Assembly (NCBI RefSeq): GCF_017104565.1
Contig: NZ_JAAGPD010000003.1
Location: forward strand, 124,001 to 188,000
Length of the DNA: 64,000 nucleotides
Origin: Paraburkholderia sp. Tr-20389
GTDB lineage: Bacteria; Pseudomonadota; Gammaproteobacteria; Burkholderiales; Burkholderiaceae
Direction of reading: 5' to 3'
Shown piece by piece: positions 1-8,686 of the stretch. Below the pieces are notes generated by a model, which was not told the origin of the DNA, made no database searches, and saw only the letters and a program-made list of their open reading frames with translations. The position numbers and the translations under genes were made by a program. The number at the start of each line of letters is the position of its first letter. Position 1 is the first letter of the stretch.

Positions 1-95
1 CTGCTTCGTAAGATTAAGTCAGCGTCCGGTCAGGTACTGACACGGGACAGGAGCGCAAGCGCTCAAGCCCGCTCTGCAAGGGATAGGAGAACAGC

Positions 96-386
96 ATGAA
101 CAAACGTGCGATGGTTTTTGCGGCTTTAGGCGTTGCCGCTGCGTGCATGTCCACAGCGGCGTCGGCGCAGGTCGGCGTCGGTGTGTATCTCGGCGCGCCC
201 GCGCCCGTCTATGCGCCGCCGCCTGTCGTGTATGCACCGCCGCCGCCCGTGGTCTATGCGCCGCCGCCCGTGTATTACAGTGGCTACGGCGGATATGGCG
301 GCTATCGGCGCGGATATTGGGGCCGGCCGCACTGGCACGATCACGGTCGGTATCGCGGGGAAGGCCGCCATCACGGCCGCTGGTAA
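96..386 (+). CDS. Small secreted Pro/Tyr/Gly-rich protein
   Basis: A 96-residue precursor of unknown function. Residues 1-24 are a typical Sec signal peptide (Lys/Arg start, hydrophobic core, ASAQ cleavage site). The mature part has tandem repeats of the type APPPVVYAPPPP (about residues 35-60), then a Tyr/Gly-rich stretch and a His/Arg/Gly-rich tail. This is a low-complexity, probably unstructured envelope protein of a kind common in Burkholderiales. An AGGAG lies 7 bases before the ATG, which supports the start. Overlapping frames on both strands are composition shadows. The gene is surely expressed as a secreted protein; its role is not known. Confidence 0.8.
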   Translation: MNKRAMVFAALGVAAACMSTAASAQVGVGVYLGAPAPVYAPPPVVYAPPPPVVYAPPPVYYSGYGGYGGYRRGYWGRPHWHDHGRYRGEGRHHGRW

Positions 387-559
387 CGCCCGCTCGTAAC
401 ATCATTCGAGCCACACGGCGGAGCGCATCCGGCAGTGCGTTTTCGCCGCTCACGCTACAGTAGCGAACAAGTCGGGCATCACGGCAACGTCATGCCTTCC
501 TGCCGGGCGTGCGTCGGCGTTGCTCCGACACACGCCCGGATCGCCACGACATCCACAGC

Positions 560-1774
560 GTGATCACACTGCCCCTCTCTGCCGCCCGCACCCTGCATCT
601 GGCCGCTCAAGGCCTGCTCACGCCCCCGCGCCGCAAGGCGACCAAGGCCGATGTGCTCGACGCCATCCGGCAGATGGCGCAATTGCAGATCGACACGATT
701 CATGTCGTCGCGCGCAGTCCGTATCTGGTGTTGTTCAGCCGGCTCGGCGCGTATCAGCCGCAATGGCTCGACGAGCATCTCGCGGAAGGCGCGCTCTTCG
801 AATACTGGTCGCATGAAGCGTGTTTTCTGCCCATCGAGGATTACCGCCTGATGCGTCACCGGATGCTCGATCCGAGCGACATGGGCTGGAAATACGCCGC
901 CGACTGGCACACGCAGTACCGTTCGGAGATCGACAAGCTGCTCGCGCAAATCCGCGCGACGGGGCCCGTGCGTTCGGCGGACTTCGCTCGCGAAGCGGGC
1001 AAAGGCAGTGGCTGGTGGGACTGGAAGCCGGAGAAGCGGCATCTCGAAGTGCTGTTCGCGATCGGCGAACTGATGGTCGCGGAGCGGCGCAATTTTCAGC
1101 GCGTGTACGACGTGACCGAACGCGTGCTGCCGCACTGGAACGATGCGCGCGACCTGCAGCCCGCCGATGCCGTCGCGAACGAACTGCTGCGGCGCACCTG
1201 CCGCGCGCTGGGCGTGGTGCGCGCTGACTGGGTCGCGGATTACTACCGGATGCCACGCCGCCCGTACGCCGACGCGCTCCACCAGCTAGCCGACGCGGGC
1301 GAACTGACGCCCGTGAGCGTCGATGGATGGAAGCAGCCGACCTTCGTGCACCGCGACTTCACGTCGATGATCGACGCGGCTTCCAACGGGCAGTTGTCAT
1401 CCACGGTCACGACGCTGTTGTCGCCATTCGATCCCGTCGTCTGGGACCGCAAGCGCGCGGCCGCGCTGTTCGATTTCGATTACGTGATCGAATGCTACGT
1501 ACCCGCTGCGAAGCGCAAATACGGCTACTACGTGCTGCCGATTCTGAATCGAGGCAAGTTGATTGGGCGTGTGGATGCGAAGGCGCATCGTACGAGCGGC
1601 GTGTTCGAATTGAAGGCGCTGCATCTGGAGCCCGGTGTGCGCGTGAGCGGGCGGCTCACAGCAGACTTGCGGCGCGCGCTGCAGCGCTGCGCCGACTGGC
1701 ACGGCACGCCGCAACTGGAGATCACTTCGGCGCCTGACGGACTCGCAGCGGCGCTCGCCGCCGAAGACGACTAA
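560..1774 (+). CDS. Winged-helix DNA glycosylase, AlkX/YcaQ-like (crosslink repair family)
   Basis: A 404-residue member of the HTH_42 winged-helix glycosylase family (YcaQ/AlkX, AlkZ), which removes alkylated bases and unhooks interstrand crosslinks. Visible family signatures are the N-terminal leucine-rich HTH, the QID triad in LQIDTIHVVARSPYLVLFSR (the Q-x-D form seen in AlkX-type proteins), and EYWSHEA followed by LPIEDY. Length agrees with the family (about 400). I chose the GTG at 560 because the frame upstream (509-559) lacks family-like sequence and VITLPLSAARTLHL is a plausible N-terminus. It stands alone, convergent with the lysE-type gene 17 bases downstream. Family membership is confident; exact substrate is inference. 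Confidence 0.85.
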   Translation: MITLPLSAARTLHLAAQGLLTPPRRKATKADVLDAIRQMAQLQIDTIHVVARSPYLVLFSRLGAYQPQWLDEHLAEGALFEYWSHEACFLPIEDYRLMRHRMLDPSDMGWKYAADWHTQYRSEIDKLLAQIRATGPVRSADFAREAGKGSGWWDWKPEKRHLEVLFAIGELMVAERRNFQRVYDVTERVLPHWNDARDLQPADAVANELLRRTCRALGVVRADWVADYYRMPRRPYADALHQLADAGELTPVSVDGWKQPTFVHRDFTSMIDAASNGQLSSTVTTLLSPFDPVVWDRKRAAALFDFDYVIECYVPAAKRKYGYYVLPILNRGKLIGRVDAKAHRTSGVFELKALHLEPGVRVSGRLTADLRRALQRCADWHGTPQLEITSAPDGLAAALAAEDD

Positions 1775-1791
1775 CCGCGCCCGCTACATGA

Positions 1792-2391
1792 TCAGTGCAG
1801 CGCAGTCCACGCGAGCGACAGCGAGAACATCCCCAGCACGATCGACGCCGCGCGCTGGATCTTCACGGGATCGAGCCACCTCAGTTTGCCGCTGCCGAGC
1901 GCGGCACCGAAGCTGATCCACGCAAACGCGATAGGCACGAGCAGGCACGCGAAGAGCGACATCGCGAACGCGTAGCAGCCAGCAGTCTCGAACGCTATCG
2001 ACGGGAAGATCGTGCCCGCGAACAGCAACGCCTTCGGATTGAGCAGCGTCGCGACGAACAGCGCGCGCGGACCGTTCGTGCGCGGCGCCGAGTCGGGCAA
2101 CGCGACGGCGGCGCGCCACATGTCGACGGCGAGATACGCGATGTACAGACCGCTCGCAATGCGCAGCACGGAAGGCAGCCACGGCAGCGTCTGCGCAGCG
2201 TGCACGATGAAGCGGCCCCAGACCGAGATCGACACGAAGTAGCCGGCCAGCTCCGCGCCGATCAGCGGCAGCGAGCGGCGCGCGCCCTGCCGCAAGCCGG
2301 CGGCCGCCAGCAACGTGTTCGTCGGACCGGGCGTCAACAGCACGATCGTGATGCCGAGCGCGAGCAGCGCGGTATCGGAAGTGGAAAGCAT
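1792..2391 (-). CDS. LysE/RhtB family amino-acid exporter
   Basis: A 199-residue inner-membrane exporter of the LysE/RhtB translocator family. The hallmark LTPGPTNTLL lies at about residues 19-28 and is followed by the conserved G-x-R-G-A segment; five to six hydrophobic helices can be traced, and the NPKALLFAG motif near residue 120 is typical. Length fits the family (about 200). The ATG at 2391 is preceded by a T-rich tract (CTTTTTCTTTTG) that belongs to a terminator hairpin, so no Shine-Dalgarno sequence is visible. Exported substrate is unknown (amino acids or homoserine lactone-like compounds in the family). Confidence 0.88.
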   Translation of the reverse strand: MLSTSDTALLALGITIVLLTPGPTNTLLAAAGLRQGARRSLPLIGAELAGYFVSISVWGRFIVHAAQTLPWLPSVLRIASGLYIAYLAVDMWRAAVALPDSAPRTNGPRALFVATLLNPKALLFAGTIFPSIAFETAGCYAFAMSLFACLLVPIAFAWISFGAALGSGKLRWLDPVKIQRAASIVLGMFSLSLAWTALH

Positions 2392-2393
2392 CA

Positions 2394-2427
2394 AAAGAAA
2401 AAGGGCGCGTCGAAACGAGCGCCCTTT
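2394..2427 (-). terminator. Rho-independent terminator directly upstream of the LysE gene
   Basis: On the minus strand, AAAGGGCGC and GCGCCCTTT form a 9-bp stem with a 10-base loop, followed by TTCTTTT. It lies between the end of the 84-residue gene and the LysE start codon, so it should end transcripts of the former. Confidence 0.75.
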
Positions 2428-2493
2428 GTATCACAGTCGCGCGACAGTGCCGAATTCTGTCAAAAGAACGTCTGCGTGCCGCGCGACGCAGGC

Positions 2494-2748
2494 TCAGCGG
2501 TCGAGCTTCACTCGCAACTCGCGCGCCGTTTCGAGCAGACCTTCGTAGCCGGAACGCGCATGCTCCGGCAGGTCCGGGTCGCCGACCAGCGCGCCGAGGG
2601 TTTCGATGAGGCTATACAGAATGCCGCGCGCCGCGCTGACGGCAATGTTGCCCGACGACACCATCTCGTTCACATGCGAGACGGCTGCGTCGAGGTGTTC
2701 GAGGTCCGGCTGTGCGCCAGTGTCCTGCTTGTCCGGATCGGGCGTCAT
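2494..2748 (-). CDS. Small conserved hypothetical protein (84 aa)
   Basis: An acidic, cytoplasmic-looking 84-residue protein without signal peptide or membrane segment. After a flexible charged start it looks all-helical (EHLDAAVSHVNEMVSSGNI, then two further amphipathic helices ending LETARELRVKLDR). I do not recognise a named family. ATG start at 2748 with AGGAG 12 bases upstream; a TATATATAT tract about 45 bases upstream of the start could be its -10 region. It is followed by a good terminator, so it is probably monocistronic. Confidence 0.7.
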   Translation of the reverse strand: MTPDPDKQDTGAQPDLEHLDAAVSHVNEMVSSGNIAVSAARGILYSLIETLGALVGDPDLPEHARSGYEGLLETARELRVKLDR

Positions 2749-2817
2749 GATGAATCGTCGCTCCTGTTCTGGCCTGTCGGCAAAGGGTTCTGCCGTTATA
2801 TATATACCGATCGCGTG

Positions 2818-2843
2818 ATGCCGTCCATTCGCACAGACGGCAT
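2818..2843. terminator. Hairpin between the beta-propeller gene and the 84-aa gene
   Basis: ATGCCGTC and GACGGCAT form a perfect 8-bp stem with a 10-base loop. There is no T-tract, so a terminator role for the propeller gene (ending at 2899) is only possible. Confidence 0.35.
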
Positions 2844-2898
2844 TGCACGTGGTGTTTCAGGTTCGACTGACGACGATCAGAATGAGTTCACGCTACGC

Positions 2899-5082
2899 TC
2901 AGGGCGTCCAGCGATACATCAGGATTTTCGCGCGCGCATCGTCTTCGAGCAGCACCACATACTCGCCGTTGTCGCGCCGCACCGCGCTGATGCCGAGATA
3001 CACATCGACCCAACCCGTCGTGTTGCCGACCGCGGCACCCGGCGTCATATAGCCGACCATCTGCCCCGAACGCGCGTCGTACACATCGACCTTCGGCGTA
3101 TACAACTCGGCGACGAACACATAGTCGCCCGCCACGGCCACACCAACGGGCGTCACCTGCGGATTGCTGCTCGCATTCCACGGCAGATCGATCGTGTAGG
3201 CAGGTGTGGGCATGCCCGAACTCCAGTTGTCGTAGCGCACGAGAAGGCGGCCCGCCTCTTTCCAGTGCGTCGCGTCCCACGGCAGGCTGCTCGTGTAGCC
3301 GGACACATACATCGTGTCCGTCTCGGCGATATAGACGATACGCGCGATGCGATTGAACGGCGCGGGCATCGGAAACATCTTCGAGCTTGCATACGTGTAG
3401 ACGGGATTGCCGACGCTGTCGAAGCCCTGCAACGGCATTTCGCGGATGCCGCTCGCGGGCGTCGCGAGCCACACGTTGCCCGGCGTATCGACCCACCAGA
3501 AGCCGTTGCCGACGGTGCTGCCCGTCGACGGATTACCCGTGATCTCGCTGGCGTCGACGTGGCCGTCGCCGTTCGTATCGCGCCACATCCATTCGCCGTA
3601 GGTCGGCTGGCCGGCGGGCCAGGTGCCCGGTAGCGGATTCTGCGCGAAGAGCCCGGATGGAATCGCGACTTCGTCGTGCGCGGCATCGAAACGATAGACG
3701 TTCAGGTAGTGCGCGCCAGGATCGAGCGTGAAGAGATACGGCTGGCCGTTGATCCGCCGCACCATCGGCTCGCCGCGCACGCCGCGCGGCTGGTGGAACG
3801 CGGGATCGTCGGGGAAATCGAAACGGTCCAGCGTGAAGCCTGCGTATTTCCATTCGTGCCCCGGCGGCTGCGCATAGTCCATCGTGAAGCGCTTCGAGCC
3901 GGTGTAGACGCTGTTCGGCGACGCGGGATCGAACGACGCGCCGTCGACGAACGTGAGCCCTTGCAACTGCCAGTTCAGGTTGCGCGTCGGGTACTTGTAG
4001 CTCTCCAGCACGGCGCCCTGCCCGACCGTCGCGGAAGCGAGCGGGCGCGGCCCTTCACCGTTCTGCGCAACGTAGAAGTTGCCCGCCTGATCGAAGCCGA
4101 TACCGGTGACGCCGTTGAAGCGCCACGCGCCAGGCGTGCCCTTCGGCTCGTGGAAGATGCCGTACAACGTGCCGAGCGAGCCCGTCTGCTGGGTCGCGCC
4201 CGTGGCCGTCTTGCCGTAGACGAGCACTTGCTGCCTGGCGCCGTTGTCGGCGACGAGAATCTGTCCTGAAGGGGAAATGGCGATGTCCGTCGGCACGGTG
4301 CCGGCCGGCAACGCGAGCGTGCCCGGTAGCGGCGCCCCCGTCGACGAATAGTGCAGCACGCTGATGCTCGCCGTACCGAAACCGCTCATGACCCAGACGG
4401 ACGAGTCGGCATCGATCGCGATGCGTCCCGGCGCTGCTACGCTCCACGAACGCAAACGGCGCATCGTGTTCGCATCGAACACGACGATCTGGTTGCCATA
4501 GGTGTCCGACGCATACAGTTCGGTGTCCGTGGCGGCGAGCCCGCGAAGGCCCGCATCCGTGCCCGTCGCGATCGCGCTCACGCGCAGGAAGCTGTTCTTT
4601 GTGGTGTTCGCGCTGTTGCCGATGCCGCTGTCGAACGGCGCGCCCACGGCGATATTCGAGAGCAGGCGGCGCGTGATGCCGAACCACGTCAGCCCGGCCG
4701 GTGGATAATCCGCGCCGACCAGCCCGTTGTTCTGATTGCCGATCGACATCGCCGCGTAGACGTAAGTGTGATTCGAAGTAATCGCGTCGCCGCCTGCTGC
4801 GCCCCAACCATGCGTCGCGCCCGCTACGGCAATTTTGTCGCCATTTTTATATGCGGCGATTTCGCTTCCGCTTTCATCCCACGGCGAATTGGTGAATACC
4901 GTTCCATCGGGTGAGACGTTAATCGCCTGAATGTCCTGCTGCATCCATTTGCCGTCGCCGAATCCGAAATTATTGCCTATCCACGAAGTGGTGTAGGTCA
5001 ATTGCGATTGCGCAGCTGCGCCAATGGGAATCAGACTGCCGAGCGCAATCAGCGCAACAGCGATGCGGGTCGAGACTTTCAC
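2899..5082 (-). CDS. Secreted beta-propeller (NHL/SMP-30-like) protein with EF-hand-like loop
   Basis: A 727-residue exported protein with a signal peptide (residues 1-24, IGAAAQS cleavage region). The mature protein is made of repeated strands with motifs such as GLRGLAATDTELYASDTYGN, ISPSGQILVADNGARQQV and VTGIGFDQAGNFYVAQN, the pattern of NHL/YncE-type beta-propellers. Around residues 501-512 there is DTNGDGHVDASE, a canonical EF-hand calcium-loop pattern. A catalytic function is not evident; it may bind a ligand or polysaccharide in the periplasm or outside. GTG start at 5082 with AAGGA 8 bases upstream. It stands alone with an AT-rich upstream region. Confidence 0.75.
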   Translation of the reverse strand: MKVSTRIAVALIALGSLIPIGAAAQSQLTYTTSWIGNNFGFGDGKWMQQDIQAINVSPDGTVFTNSPWDESGSEIAAYKNGDKIAVAGATHGWGAAGGDAITSNHTYVYAAMSIGNQNNGLVGADYPPAGLTWFGITRRLLSNIAVGAPFDSGIGNSANTTKNSFLRVSAIATGTDAGLRGLAATDTELYASDTYGNQIVVFDANTMRRLRSWSVAAPGRIAIDADSSVWVMSGFGTASISVLHYSSTGAPLPGTLALPAGTVPTDIAISPSGQILVADNGARQQVLVYGKTATGATQQTGSLGTLYGIFHEPKGTPGAWRFNGVTGIGFDQAGNFYVAQNGEGPRPLASATVGQGAVLESYKYPTRNLNWQLQGLTFVDGASFDPASPNSVYTGSKRFTMDYAQPPGHEWKYAGFTLDRFDFPDDPAFHQPRGVRGEPMVRRINGQPYLFTLDPGAHYLNVYRFDAAHDEVAIPSGLFAQNPLPGTWPAGQPTYGEWMWRDTNGDGHVDASEITGNPSTGSTVGNGFWWVDTPGNVWLATPASGIREMPLQGFDSVGNPVYTYASSKMFPMPAPFNRIARIVYIAETDTMYVSGYTSSLPWDATHWKEAGRLLVRYDNWSSGMPTPAYTIDLPWNASSNPQVTPVGVAVAGDYVFVAELYTPKVDVYDARSGQMVGYMTPGAAVGNTTGWVDVYLGISAVRRDNGEYVVLLEDDARAKILMYRWTP

Positions 5083-5319
5083 GGTCGTGTCCTTGCGAGA
5101 AGCAAAACGTTAGCAAGCGCAGACAGCACATGCGAAATTCACGCAATGCGCTTATCGATCAGCATTTGCCATTCCATACGAATAAAATTCAATTCGCATG
5201 AAATAAGGTTATTGTCGTTATTATCTTCTCAAACCGTGACACAACCGCCTTCTTTAAATAATTCGATTGGCTATTTTTTATGCTTTTATTTGAATTGAAT
5301 TCGCATTAGCTTAGACACG
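5083..5319. other. AT-rich intergenic region upstream of the propeller gene
   Basis: About 240 bases, clearly more AT-rich than the genes around it (notably 5160-5310, with several T/A runs). It holds the promoter of the propeller gene and the 3' end of the DMT transporter transcript. No open frame or clear hairpin is seen. Confidence 0.5.
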
Positions 5320-6219
5320 TCAAGCCGCGCGTGCGCGCCGCACCAGGAACCGCTTCGTCACGCCGAACGCGACGAGGTTGCCCGCGACCACCAGCACGAG
5401 TCCGAAGACGGCGAGCACCGACCATCGGTAGCCTTCGAACACCGTCGATACAGCCAGCGCGACAAACGGGAACAGCACTGTGCAATACGCGGCACGCTCG
5501 GGTCCGATGCGGCCCACCAGCATCAGATACGCGGTGAAGCCGATCACCGAGCCGGGCACGGCAAGGTAGACGAGCGCGCCCAGATAGCGCGCGTCCATGT
5601 CCAGCGCGAACGGCAGACCCGCGGCCAGGCTGCCGAGCGTCAGCACGCTCGCGCCGATCAACATCGCCCAGCCGTTGGTGACGATGGGATGCAGACCCAT
5701 CGACTGCATGCGGCTGGACAGCAGATTGCCCGCCGAAAAGCACATCGTGCCCGCGAATGCGACGGCAAGACCGAGCCACGCGGCGTGATCGCCGAGGTGG
5801 CCGGCCATCTGCTGCAGCGACAGGCACACGATGCCTGCAAGACCGAGCACCGCGCCGACGATGGCCGTCGGCTGCAACGGACGGCCCATGAAAAGGCGGC
5901 CGTTGAGCGAGTTCAGAAGCGGCGCGGTCGAGAACACGACGGCCACGAGGCCGCTCGGCACGACGCTTTCCGCGTAGTAGAAGCACAGGAAGTTCACGCA
6001 AAACAGCGCGAGCCCTTGCGCGGCGAGGAAGCGCCACGCGGCGCGCGGCGGCCACACCGGGCGCCGCATGATCTTCAGCAAAGCGAACAACACGATTGCC
6101 GCAAGCCAGAAACGGCACGCAATCGAAACCGGCGCCGGCACGACGCCGAGCTGCCACTTGATCGCGATCCAGGTCGTACCCCAGATCAGCACGGTCACAA
6201 CATAAAGAAACAGATTCAT
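5320..6219 (-). CDS. DMT-superfamily (EamA) transporter
   Basis: A 299-residue inner-membrane protein with ten hydrophobic helices in two homologous halves, the EamA/RhaT arrangement of the drug/metabolite transporter superfamily. The start VTVLIWGTTWIAIKWQLG is the typical first helix, and the second repeat begins near GLAVAFAGTMCFSAGNLLSSR. Length fits (about 300). I use the ATG at 6219 rather than the alternative start 18 bases upstream because MNLFLYVVTV is the usual N-terminus. It is divergent from an AraC-type regulator, which may control it. Substrate unknown. Confidence 0.88.
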   Translation of the reverse strand: MNLFLYVVTVLIWGTTWIAIKWQLGVVPAPVSIACRFWLAAIVLFALLKIMRRPVWPPRAAWRFLAAQGLALFCVNFLCFYYAESVVPSGLVAVVFSTAPLLNSLNGRLFMGRPLQPTAIVGAVLGLAGIVCLSLQQMAGHLGDHAAWLGLAVAFAGTMCFSAGNLLSSRMQSMGLHPIVTNGWAMLIGASVLTLGSLAAGLPFALDMDARYLGALVYLAVPGSVIGFTAYLMLVGRIGPERAAYCTVLFPFVALAVSTVFEGYRWSVLAVFGLVLVVAGNLVAFGVTKRFLVRRARAA

Positions 6220-6391
6220 CGTCAGAGCACCACACAATACGGGTCGATCCGACTATGCGCCTGCGCACGTCCGTTCGATTGTCCAGAATTGCGCACTTCT
6301 GGCAGGGCACGGGAAGCGCCGGCCATGCTGCACGTATACTCGGTGTCATCGCATCGCCTGCCGAGCCACTTGTCCGTTTCGCCGCATTCAC

Positions 6392-7309
6392 GTGAACACA
6401 CCGCCCATCGCCACGACCGACCCAGCCGATCCGCCGTTCGGCCTGCATTCGGTTTGCCAGACGCTGAGCGAGTGCAATGCGTCGCTCGATCGTTTTGCGT
6501 GGCTGGGCGATCAGCTCGCCGTCGCGATCTGGACGCGCGAAACCAAAGAGGCCGAAACGGTCTACGAGCAGCCCGGCCATCACACGCTGTCGTGCTATCT
6601 GGACGGTGGCTATCGCACCGAGCGCCAGAAGTTGCCGGGCCGCTATGGCGCGCCAAGCCGCCTGTGTGCGCTGCCAGGAGACCACGAATCGCGCTGGTGG
6701 GTGCGCGGCCACATGCACTTCATGCATCTGTATTTCTTGCCCGAGCACTTCACGCAGCGCGCAGTGCGCGAACTCGACCGCGAGCCGCGCGAGATGACGC
6801 TCGCCGATCGCACGTATTTCGAGGATGAGCGCATCGCGGCGCTTTGCCAGTCGCTCGCGAATCATGCATGGGACGACGCCGATGGTCGACTGCGGGCAAA
6901 CGAAACGTCGCATGAAATCCTGAGCCTGCTGTTGCGCTCGCAAGGCGTGAACCGCACGGATGCCGTGCTCAAAGGCGGCCTTGCTGTGGCGACGCGCCGC
7001 CGTCTGCGTGACTACATCGACCAGAATCTCACGCAGCCGTTGACGCTCGGCGAGCTTGCCGCCGTCGCGAACCTGTCGGAATTCCATCTGGCGCGGATGT
7101 TCCGCACGTCATTCGGTCTGCCGCCGCATGCGTGGATCGCGCAGCAACGGCTGGAACGCGCACGCACGCTGCTGCGCACGACGGCATTGCCGCTCGTCGA
7201 TATCGCGACGCAATGCGGCTACGCAAACGCGAGCCACTTCAGCCATCGCTTCCGCCAGGGCGTCGGCGTCACGCCTGCCGTCTATCGCCAGGCGCTGCGC
7301 GCCGGCTGA
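6392..7309 (+). CDS. AraC-family transcriptional regulator
   Basis: A 305-residue regulator. The N-terminal two thirds is a cupin-like sensor region; residues about 205-300 carry two HTH motifs of the AraC/XylS family (LTLGELAAVANLSEFHLARM and LPLVDIATQCGYANASHFSH) ending in the usual GVTPAVYRQ. GTG start at 6392. It is divergent from the DMT exporter across about 170 bases, so the exporter is a likely target; a local activator role is inference from this arrangement. Confidence 0.88.
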   Translation: MNTPPIATTDPADPPFGLHSVCQTLSECNASLDRFAWLGDQLAVAIWTRETKEAETVYEQPGHHTLSCYLDGGYRTERQKLPGRYGAPSRLCALPGDHESRWWVRGHMHFMHLYFLPEHFTQRAVRELDREPREMTLADRTYFEDERIAALCQSLANHAWDDADGRLRANETSHEILSLLLRSQGVNRTDAVLKGGLAVATRRRLRDYIDQNLTQPLTLGELAAVANLSEFHLARMFRTSFGLPPHAWIAQQRLERARTLLRTTALPLVDIATQCGYANASHFSHRFRQGVGVTPAVYRQALRAG

Positions 7310-7419
7310 TTCTTCCCGCCTCACGCCGCGTTCCGTTCGGGGCGTACCCTGTCCTACAGTTTCGACGATTCGCGCGACGCGTCGACGCTTTGCGCGCGTT
7401 CGCCCGCTTTTTGTCGATC

Positions 7420-7455
7420 GTCTAATTTGTCTATTTGAGACTATTCGTCTACACT
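7420..7455 (+). promoter_or_regulatory. 9-bp spaced GTCTA repeats upstream of aminotransferase
   Basis: GTCTA occurs at 7420, 7429 and 7447 (9 and 18 bases apart) with AGACTA at 7438; GTCTATTTGAGAC (7429-7441) is an inverted repeat. The group lies about 75-110 bases before the aminotransferase start and may be a regulator site. No regulator is known for it. Confidence 0.35.
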
Positions 7456-7528
7456 CGACAGCAATCAACCTGCGCCGCGAATGTCTGATCAGCCGCGCTC
7501 ACGCCACTGCTTTCACTTGAGGACAGAA

Positions 7529-8653
7529 ATGCAAATCAGGGAATTCGGAGTCGAACGCTGGATGGATCAGTACGAGAACCATTGTCAGCTGAATCTTGCG
7601 GAAACGTGTGTGGAATCGCTGACGTTGGGCCAACTGCTGAAGATCGCGGGCAAGGAAGAGGCGCTGCTCGGCGAGATTTTGCCGATGAAGCTGACGTATG
7701 GCGCGATTGACGGCACTGAGCGGCTGCGCAGCAATGTCGCGTCGCTGTATGAGAAGCAGGCGGTGCCGAACGTGCTGATTACGCACGGTGCGATCAGCGC
7801 GAACGCGCTGGTCTACGAAACGCTCGTCGAGCCGGGCGATCATGTGATTTCGGTGCTGCCTACTTATCAGCAGCATTATTCGATTCCGGAGAGCTATGGC
7901 GCGAACGTCGAGATTTTGCGTCTGCGCGAGGAGAACGCGTTTCTGCCTGATCTCGACGAACTGAAGCGCATGGTGAAGCCGACTACGCGCGTCATCGCGA
8001 TCAACAACCCGAACAATCCGACGGGCTCATTGATGGACCGTGCGTTTCTCGAACAGATTGCGGGGATCGCGCGTTCGTGCGGCGCTTACGTGTTGAGCGA
8101 CGAGGTGTATCGCGGCACGGATCAGGAGGGTGATGGCTTTACGGCATCGATTGCGGATGTGTACGAGAAGGGCATCAGCACGGGCAGCATGTCGAAGACG
8201 TGGTCGCTGGCGGGTTTGCGGTTGGGGTGGATCGTCGCGCCTGTGGAGCTGATTCATCGTGTGCAGATTCATCGCGATTACAACACGATTAGTGTTGGGA
8301 TGTTGAATGATCTGCTGGCGTCGATTGCGCTGGAAAATCGCGCTGCGATTCTTGAGCGGAATCATGAGATTTTGCGGACCAACCTTGCGGTGGTGGATGC
8401 CTGGGTCGCTCGCGAGCCTTTGCTTTCTTATGTGAAGCCGAAGTCTGGGACTACCGCTCTTGTGCGTATTGATGTCGATATCTCGTCGCGGGAGTTTTGT
8501 GTTTCTCTACTCGAGAAGACCGGGGTTATGTTTACGCCTGGCAGCGCGCTCGATGTCGAAGGTTATGTTCGCGTGGGGTACGCGAATGCTCGCGATGTTT
8601 TGGTTCAAGGACTCGAGAGAGTTTCTGGATATCTGCGCGATATCGGGCGCTGA
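7529..8653 (+). CDS. PLP-dependent class I/II aminotransferase
   Basis: A 374-residue fold-type I aminotransferase. Visible family features are the substrate/PLP region NNPNNPTG (near residue 170), the aspartate that holds the PLP ring in VLSDEVYRG, the Schiff-base lysine in STGSMSKTWSLAGLRLGW, and the C-terminal arginine in GYVRVGYAN. The sequence resembles aminotransferases annotated as capreomycidine-synthase-like, but the substrate cannot be assigned. ATG at 7529 follows TTGAGGACAGAA, a good ribosome site, and is preferred to an in-frame start 48 bases upstream. It stands alone, with an inverted intergenic repeat downstream. Confidence 0.85.
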   Translation: MQIREFGVERWMDQYENHCQLNLAETCVESLTLGQLLKIAGKEEALLGEILPMKLTYGAIDGTERLRSNVASLYEKQAVPNVLITHGAISANALVYETLVEPGDHVISVLPTYQQHYSIPESYGANVEILRLREENAFLPDLDELKRMVKPTTRVIAINNPNNPTGSLMDRAFLEQIAGIARSCGAYVLSDEVYRGTDQEGDGFTASIADVYEKGISTGSMSKTWSLAGLRLGWIVAPVELIHRVQIHRDYNTISVGMLNDLLASIALENRAAILERNHEILRTNLAVVDAWVAREPLLSYVKPKSGTTALVRIDVDISSREFCVSLLEKTGVMFTPGSALDVEGYVRVGYANARDVLVQGLERVSGYLRDIGR

Positions 8654-8686
8654 CGCTTGGCGTTTTTCGTTTGCTTTTGCCTTTTC

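Noticed and set aside
1795-3633. A 612-codon plus-strand open frame across the LysE, 84-aa and propeller genes
   Set aside because: It is antisense to three well-supported genes, is extremely Arg/His/Ala-rich and crosses intergenic DNA; typical high-GC shadow.
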